A stretch of DNA of 64,000 nucleotides. Origin: Harmothoe impar (Eukaryota; Annelida; Polychaeta; Phyllodocida; Polynoidae). Below, in pieces: positions 58,021 to 64,000 of the stretch (positions within the stretch are counted from its first letter, which is position 1; each line of letters begins with the position of its first letter). The stretch spans positions 12,041,910 to 12,105,909 of the forward strand of contig OX381721.1 of the NCBI GenBank assembly GCA_947462335.1, written 5' to 3'. The notes below the pieces were generated by a model, which saw only the letters and a list, made by a program, of their open reading frames with translations, searched no databases and was not told the DNA's origin. Made by a program: the position numbers and the translations under genes.

Positions 58021-60345
58021 TTCCTCTGGATCAGCACGCAGTTCCTTTTACACTTAATAGATAACACCTGCTTGTTATACCATAATCACGGCGCTGCTCC
58101 TAGCCATAGGATAGGGTAGGTATAAGTACTCCTTGTGCACGTAGTTCATTATGTACATCTATCTGCAGATAAAAGTGTAGACAATACAGCTATTGGGTAC
58201 CAGGAAGAGTTGGAGAGGCTCCTGACGGTTCCTCCATCCTAATGTAGATATATGTACTGCACATGCACACATCCCCACACTTCAGTGTATAATGGAACTC
58301 TTCTCTGAGTGCTTTTTCTTTGATCTCATACTTCAACACTGATAAGAGCAATGCGTAAAGCTATAATGGTGAGTAGCGCGCACCCCATACACCTGCATTC
58401 CTCTGGGTTACTTTACTAGTCGTTATGCAGGTATATGGCTATGAGTAGTTACGTTCTTAGTGCTGCCGTTTATCCCCTTATTACTAGGAGGACGGTGAAG
58501 GGTATTAGCCAGGTAGGGAGGTAGGTAGGGGCATGTTCTCCTTCTCCACTTTACTACAGGGCAGACCCTCACCCACCTTCACCTGGTCATGGTAATGAAC
58601 GACACCTTCCTGCACGTGGGAGGTCTAGGGCAGCCCCGACCCCCCTCAGTCCACCTCCACGGTCAGTGTACCAACGTTACCTAACGTCACAAGGATCCAA
58701 ATTGAATCTCCTTGATCCTGGCTGATCCTCCAGCCTCCTCCAGGGTGGACGCTGGAGGCATTGATCCCTGCCAGACTCCTCCTCCTGCAGGTCTCTACAC
58801 CAGGGCCTTACACCAGGGTCTTACACCAGGACACTGCCGCCGCCGGCAAATAGCCAACAGGGCTTCTACCTCTGCTCCCCTCCTCCAGGCTCAACCGTGG
58901 AGGAAGCCGTCCGAGGGGAACCTCCCATCCCCAGACCGAGTGTCTACCGGGGCTGTGCATGTCTGTCATGGGTTAACACTCTGACGTCATTAGGACAATC
59001 TCCTCACAGGTGTATATCCCTAGCGGGTCGGGACCAGCTTGTAGAAGGGGATGGCCTGTTTTACGATATGGCTGTGGGTAGAGTGTAACCGAAGTAATGA
59101 CAGGTCGTGTGGTGAGTGTGAAGCAGCACTACCTGAGTGGTGGTGGCGAGGTGTGCAGGGGGTGGGTGGGGGTGCTGGGTGGGAAGTGAAGAGAGAGTCT
59201 TCCACCACTACTAATACCTCCCCCTTTCAGCCTGCCGCCGCCCCTGAGCACGGATCCATATTGCTGTTATCAGCGCCGATAAGGGCGCAGATTATAACCC
59301 GCGCAGAGGCCCCCCTGCCGCCGCGCCTTGTAATATGGGCAGGAAAAAGAGGCCAGAAAATGATACCAGCTTTCCAGACTCTTCTGAAATGTCCACAGGG
59401 CACAGTGTCTGTTTTTCATCCTCGATCTGTTTTGTCTCTCCATAAATATCCTTTGTCTTGCCACTTTTGTCGATAAGTCTTTTTGCCTCAGGTTCTTGTT
59501 ACTACATATTTCTCTCATTTACATTGCCGTCCTAAATCCCTCCCTCTTATCCTTCTTTTGATACATAATTTAACACTCTTTCCCTCCATCCTTCTACGTC
59601 TTAAAATCGCTGCCTGTGTCTGTGGTTGCCTCTGCCCCAATCACCTGCTACCCCCTTATTTACTGCTTGCCAAGTTGGGTGCTATCTCCTCAAGCATTCC
59701 CCGTACATACATCGACCTTTCCACTCTAGGCAGCACCTGCCAAGCCCCTTTTGTTTAGTCTAACCTTATCTAGTCGTGTTTTATCTACATCCTATCTCTC
59801 TGCGCCACCATGTTTATCTTTCCTATATCTTTCCTATATCCCCCTGTTCTATCCTTCCTACCCTTCTGTCATGTGCCTCCTTTCCCTCTGTTCTGTGTCT
59901 CCCTATCCCTCGGTCCTATGTCTCCCTATCTTCCTGTCCTGTGCCTCCCTGTCCTGTGCCTCCCTGTCCCTGTCCTGTGCTATCCTCCCTCCCCCCTATC
60001 ATGTGCCCTCCTGTAGACATTCCCTTTCTATGCTCACCTTTGCTTCATTTGTGCCACTTCCAATGTCCCCTTTGTTCCCCTTGTCTCATAATGATCAGAC
60101 GCTCTGTACCTATGGATCTGTCCCTTCTTCTGTCCTCCCTCTGTCTCCTGTTGCACTGTCTGTCTGTCTGGGTGCCCACCTGGTAGCTTCCTCCATGTGT
60201 CTCAGCCCCACCACACCTCAGCACAGACAGCCCCTGTCTGCAGACCCCACACCGAGCTGCAGCTCTGACATTTACTGCCTGATGGGGGTCTTCTGATCCC
60301 TGCTTACCCAGCACTCTGCATGCTCACCCATGTACCCACACCCTC
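58021..60345. other. Possible exons and pyrimidine-rich spacer
   Basis: At 58560-58661 an open stretch follows CTTCTCCACTTTACTACAG and ends at a G/GTCAGT donor. At 58889-59077 another follows CCCCTCCTCCAG and ends at G/GTAGAG. The phases agree (one base plus two). Joined, they contain LHVGGL then YRGC, the order seen in laminin-G domains, but there is no further support. A good acceptor (CCTCCCCCTTTCAG) is at about 59230. 59760-60040 is a low-complexity CCCTGTCCTGTGCCT-type repeat. Confidence 0.25.
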
Positions 60346-60450
60346 AGAAAAGTGAGAGTCATTGTCGCTAAAACTACCCTCACCTGAGAGTCAGGCAGTG
60401 CATGACCCTCAGGTGAGGGTAGTTTTAGCGACAATGACTCTCACTTTTCT
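60346..60450. mobile_element. Tc1-like foldback MITE, perfect 43-bp arms
   Basis: Arms 60346-60388 and 60408-60450 are exact complements over 43 bp around a 19-base loop. They carry the same core (GTCATTGTCGCTAAAAC) as the element at 29868. The perfect match implies recent insertion or ongoing arm correction. Confidence 0.85.
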
Positions 60451-60727
60451 GTGTGTGCACAACCACCCATGTACCCACACCCACCCACGTACCCCCACCC
60501 ACCCATACCCACCCACCCCCATATATACCCAGGTACAGAGGCCCCATGTGTGAGTTTACTGTGTGTGTCTTGGGGGTTCTACAGGTGGTAATAGGGACCT
60601 TAAGCAAACCCGACGTAGCTCATTTAACCTGGACGTATCCTATCCTTTCAGCACAGCTACGTCTGCGTTTTATGAGCTTTTACGTGGTTGCTAAAGGTCC
60701 CTACTGTGTCAGCGTGTGTAGTCTCAA

Positions 60728-60805
60728 TCCCTCACCTGAAAGTCAGACACACTTTCAGGTGAGGGTGGTTTTAGCGACAATGACGCTGACTTTTCTGAGT
60801 GTGCA
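60728..60805. mobile_element. Tc1-like foldback MITE, left-truncated
   Basis: CTCACCTGAAAGTCAG faces CTTTCAGGTGAG, then GGTTTTAGCGACAATGACGC and TGACTTTTCTGAGTGTG. The outer left arm is missing. It is a distinct subtype (GTCAGCGTC rather than GAGAGTC), shared with 50683. Confidence 0.7.
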
Positions 60806-61163
60806 GCCTGCAGAGGGTTAAGGTTAAAGTGAGCACAGCTGGGCCCCTCTATATTTATATGATGGGCACAGCCCCATACAGAGAGGGTTAAGGGCTATAA
60901 AGGTAGCTGACTGGGTAGCTGACGGTCGATTGTTGGCTGTAGTGGATCTACCGGCCGATAGCGCCCTCAAATCGGCTAATAGTCCGGTGGTGGAACAAGC
61001 ATTTGGGGCCTGACCCGGAATTCTCCGATATAGTTTTTTTCTCTGCTGATTCTTCATCTTGGGGGTCTGGGTGACCATTTCCTGCATGATGTATTTGTGA
61101 CGGCTTTGGGGAAATTGAGATATTCAAGATGGCCACCATAATTCAATAAAAATCTTGAAAAGT

Positions 61164-61618
61164 GCATATCTCAACTTCTAATCTACTTAGAGACACAAAT
61201 AAAAGGTCTAAAAGTACATTTCTGTGGTCAGGGAATCAAATCATGCCATCAAAAATCATGTATATGGCAGCCATTTTGAATTTTATCCAAGATGGCTGCC
61301 GGAATTCAATAAAAATCATTTAAAATGCATATCTCTGCATCTAATCAACTTAGAGATACAAATGAAAGGTCTAAAAGTATGTTTCTGTGGTCAGGGAATC
61401 CAATTATGCCATCTAAAACCATGTATATGGCAGCCATCTTGAAATGTATTCAAGATGGCTGCCGAAATTCAATAAAGAATCTTGAAAGGTGCATATCTCT
61501 GCTTCGAATCAACTTAGAGACACAAATAAAAGCTCTGAAAGTATATTTCTGTGGTCAGAGAATCCAATCATGCCATTTAAAATCATGTATATGGCAGCTA
61601 TTTTGAATTATTCATCAG
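61164..61618. repeat. Satellite-like tandem repeat, 163-164 bp, about 2.8 units
   Basis: Units start at 61164, 61327 and 61491 with GCATATCTC; a partial unit precedes. Each contains TTTCTGTGGTCAGGGAATC and, in most units, a CAAGATGGCTGCC-type sequence. All three frames are open over long parts, giving overlapping spurious frames at 61224-61606. Confidence 0.9.
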
Positions 61619-61767
61619 TTTGTACCATGTGTACCACATCTTATACATGAGGCATACTGTAAAACAAGTTATCACAGTGAAAATCTTCATTTATTAATGA
61701 TGAGATGTAATTTGATCACATAGATGGAACCAAAATATAAAGACATACATGTGCTTGGATGCATTAA

Positions 61768-62090
61768 CTCTTTCTTGCCAGGCATTGCATTAATGCACTA
61801 CCTGGTAAATAATGGCTAGTGCATTAATGCACTATGAGCAGGGCACTTTTGGTTATAAATACTATTATCCTGAGTACCCTCAACAAATCTTTTGAACAGA
61901 TATGACCTGTTATTATGGTACCATATGAAAGGAAATTCCATACAGATCGCAAATCAGTCATTTGTAATCATGTATCACAAATACCAATTCTCATATTAAC
62001 CTCAATATAACCCTATATGTTAATAGTTCTGAGTCTTGGGCCTGCCATTTTCTGGGGAGTTTACACTATCATAGAGCCGGCTGGAAAGAG
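61768..62090. mobile_element. TTAA-bounded MITE (piggyBac-like)
   Basis: TTAA at 61764-61767 and 62091-62094 flank inverted ends CTCTTTCTTGCCAGGC and GCCGGCTGGAAAGAG. The interior has an 18-bp perfect palindrome, TAGTGCATTAATGCACTA (about 61813-61830). 323 bp, no transposase. The superfamily is inferred from the TTAA target. Confidence 0.6.
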
Positions 62091-62099
62091 TTAACAAGA

Positions 62100-64000
62100 C
62101 ACTCCTACTTCTCCATCCTCTGAGCCCCATAACTGGTATGTCCTTGTAGCTGTTCTCTGGTAAAATTGTACAAGATATTGTGTATTGTGGCAACTGTATC
62201 TCTGAGATTTGCAAAGTAGTGAGCTATCACAGGTGTATCTGGTTAGCTTGGGAAAGAGGAACAATTTCAGCAACTGTTTTGGAGATTAGAGAGTTATTAT
62301 TTTTGTTTGGCACCAAACATACTCATTTATTTAAATAGAAAGCCACACTTGAGGATGTGGTAAACATCTGCTTTAGTCAAACAAGAAAGTATATTCATGT
62401 ATACATAGAGAGATCATAAATCAACAAGTTCGAGGAGTCATCCCTAACCAAGCCATACTGCACAGGATCTAGTTGAAGAATATGAATCTGATTGGCATGT
62501 TTCCATATTGACTTGTGGCATGTGACCCAAAGTGCAGCACAGCCATCAGGACATGCCGCAGTTGCACGCACTGTAATGCCTATCTGACATCTTGACTCTG
62601 AGTGTATTCTTGAGGAGTGATTTAAATTTTGCCTCCATCATATTTCCCAGATCATCAGGCATTATCTAGAGTGGACTGTGGTATCAACTCATGAGCCATT
62701 AAATTCTTTGTGTCATAATCCCATAAATTACTGTGAAGACTCACAGCCCTCACATGGATCATTTCTATGTCATACACTATTGTGTCAGCAACCTTGATAT
62801 GCTGAGATGTTGACATTGTAACAACTCACTTACTGATTCTGTCATGGAATCCTTCAGTTTTCAAATTCTTCCATTTTGCTCTTTGCACATTCATGGATGG
62901 ATTGACCACTACCTTTCCTGTAGAGGGTCAATCTGTCTGTCTAGATTGTCCCGCAATACCTTTCTGTTGCTTGAATCTGTCTTGGTAATTGATTTTATAT
63001 CTTCTTTATGTTGGATTGCATGATATGCTTCTCCTTTATTCTCCAATACAGCTATGCTAACGCCCTTGACCACCTCCTTACATGAGAGTATGTTCTGGTT
63101 TTAAGGGTTTCCAGATCCAAGGTAGTTCCATTAATACCCCCTGGGGCATGTTTCTACCTCATGATGGTTGACTCAATAACCATGTCACTTGTTGGCCTTT
63201 CATGGATGCTTCACAGAAATCATCAGGCAAATCATTTATGGATCTCATATATTATGATGCATATCTGGGATGGCTATAGTGGTTGGTGGCAAAGAACAAA
63301 GGTATCATATCCTTGACACATGCTTGATGCATTAGTCAGTCAGACTCTTGTTCAGCTCTTACATATCTCATAACTATGAGAATGGGTTCAACTAGGCACC
63401 TTACTAGAGCTTGGCTGTCCTACTGTGATGCCTGGTTCAATGGCTCATTCAAAATGTTCTGACAATCTTTAAATCCCATGCTAGACCTCTGTCTGTGATC
63501 AGCTTGCCTATATCATACTCATGAGGACATGCATTCTACCTTCAGAAGCAAAGATTGCTTAACATGGCCTGCTTCTCCCAGAATACATGAACAGCTATAT
63601 GATACAGCTGTTGATTTAATAAGTTGTTTGGCCTTCATCATGGGTCTCATTATGGTATTTCAGTCTGCAGGTGATTTGTCCATTAGTGGAAGGGATATCA
63701 CATTGGTCTTATTTTTAAGAGCATGTCCTCAACTTCTGAAAATACCAGTATTGTAGCCATGAACTGGTTTATATCTTTAAAAATCTGAGAGTCCAGGTCT
63801 TGCTCACATGCAACTTTCTTGTATGCTTTAAATCCCTCTGACTGTCCTCTGTAATGCACTTTTGCTATTGGAGGATCTATTGTGGATGGGGGCTGTAGTG
63901 GGCCAGGGAATTATGTTTTGGGAATTACCTGTAGCAGATTGTGTACCCTCCAACAGCTATCTCTGGTTCATTAACTAGTTCATATTCCATCAACTAAATT
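62100..64000 (-). pseudogene. Broken copy of a large uncharacterised invertebrate protein family
   Basis: Read on the minus strand, successive frames give blocks that I recognise from a family of long, unnamed predicted proteins common in cnidarians, molluscs and lancelets. About 63150-63340: IVMRYVRAE, DMIPLFFATNH, YMRSINDLPDDF. About 62920-63140: TTLDLETLKTRTYSH and HKEDIKSITK...DRQIDPL. About 62680-62900: FHDRISK-stop-VVTMSTS, IVYDIEMIHVRAVSL, LMAHELIP. About 62580-62635: FKSLLKNTLRVK. About 62510-62550: DGCAALWVT. The order matches the family (YDTELIY..R, HEL.P, LK..L.VE, DG.A.LW). At least five in-frame stops and several frameshifts break it. The N-terminal part (63708-63870, HYRGQSEGFKAYKK) is open but joins in a different frame, and it runs off the window edge. 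Below about 62500 the match fades. Function unknown. Confidence 0.75.

Noticed and set aside
59751..60296. 181- and 136-codon overlapping plus-strand frames
   Set aside because: CCCTGTCCTGTGCCT-type repeats are open in three frames at once.
61224..61606. 72- and 93-codon frames
   Set aside because: Both are the 163-bp satellite read in different frames.

Overview
The window looks like nuclear DNA of an animal, most likely a marine invertebrate. A lancelet (Branchiostoma) or similar deuterostome would fit, but that is inference. The evidence is two nuclear-type tRNA-Leu genes with pol III terminators, dense non-autonomous DNA transposons with clear target-site duplications, mini- and microsatellites, eukaryotic splice and promoter motifs, and a decayed copy of a protein family I know from cnidarian, mollusc and lancelet predictions. 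There are no operons, no bacterial genes and no CRISPR array. I find no intact protein-coding gene; nearly all the open frames of 60-240 codons are chance or low-complexity frames.

Region by region. 1-4.9 kb: unlike the rest, with small direct and inverted repeats, two copies of a histone-like 3' stem-loop, two hairpins, and at 4.64-4.89 kb a dense promoter-like array of E-box, ETS, E2F and CCAAT motifs. 5.2-37.2 kb: a decayed tandem array. A unit of perhaps 7-9 kb is present at least six times, each copy missing different parts, with DNA transposons (MITEs) inserted in single copies so that the other copies act as empty-site controls. 38-50 kb: low-density DNA with tRNA-Leu(TAA), tRNA-Leu(CAG), a (TA)n cruciform-like locus, several MITEs, a CpG-rich patch with paired TCAAGGTCA motifs, and a CTCF-like motif. 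51-58 kb: a Harbinger-type MITE, GTGA repeats, and a 3.4 kb inverted-repeat (foldback) structure ending in TTAA, whose left arm carries a 16-unit G-quadruplex minisatellite. 58-61.6 kb: possible but unproven exons, three related Tc1-like foldback elements or parts of them, and a 163-bp satellite. 61.7-64 kb: a TTAA-bounded MITE and a broken minus-strand copy of the uncharacterised invertebrate protein family, running off the window edge.

The main players are therefore mobile elements and tandem duplication. The most notable items are the foldback/G4 element, the six-unit array with its dated MITE insertions, a 1.4 kb Harbinger-ended element carrying CTCF-like and RFX-like motifs, and the composite promoter palindrome near 4.8 kb. 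All family assignments are from reading alone; no database search was run.
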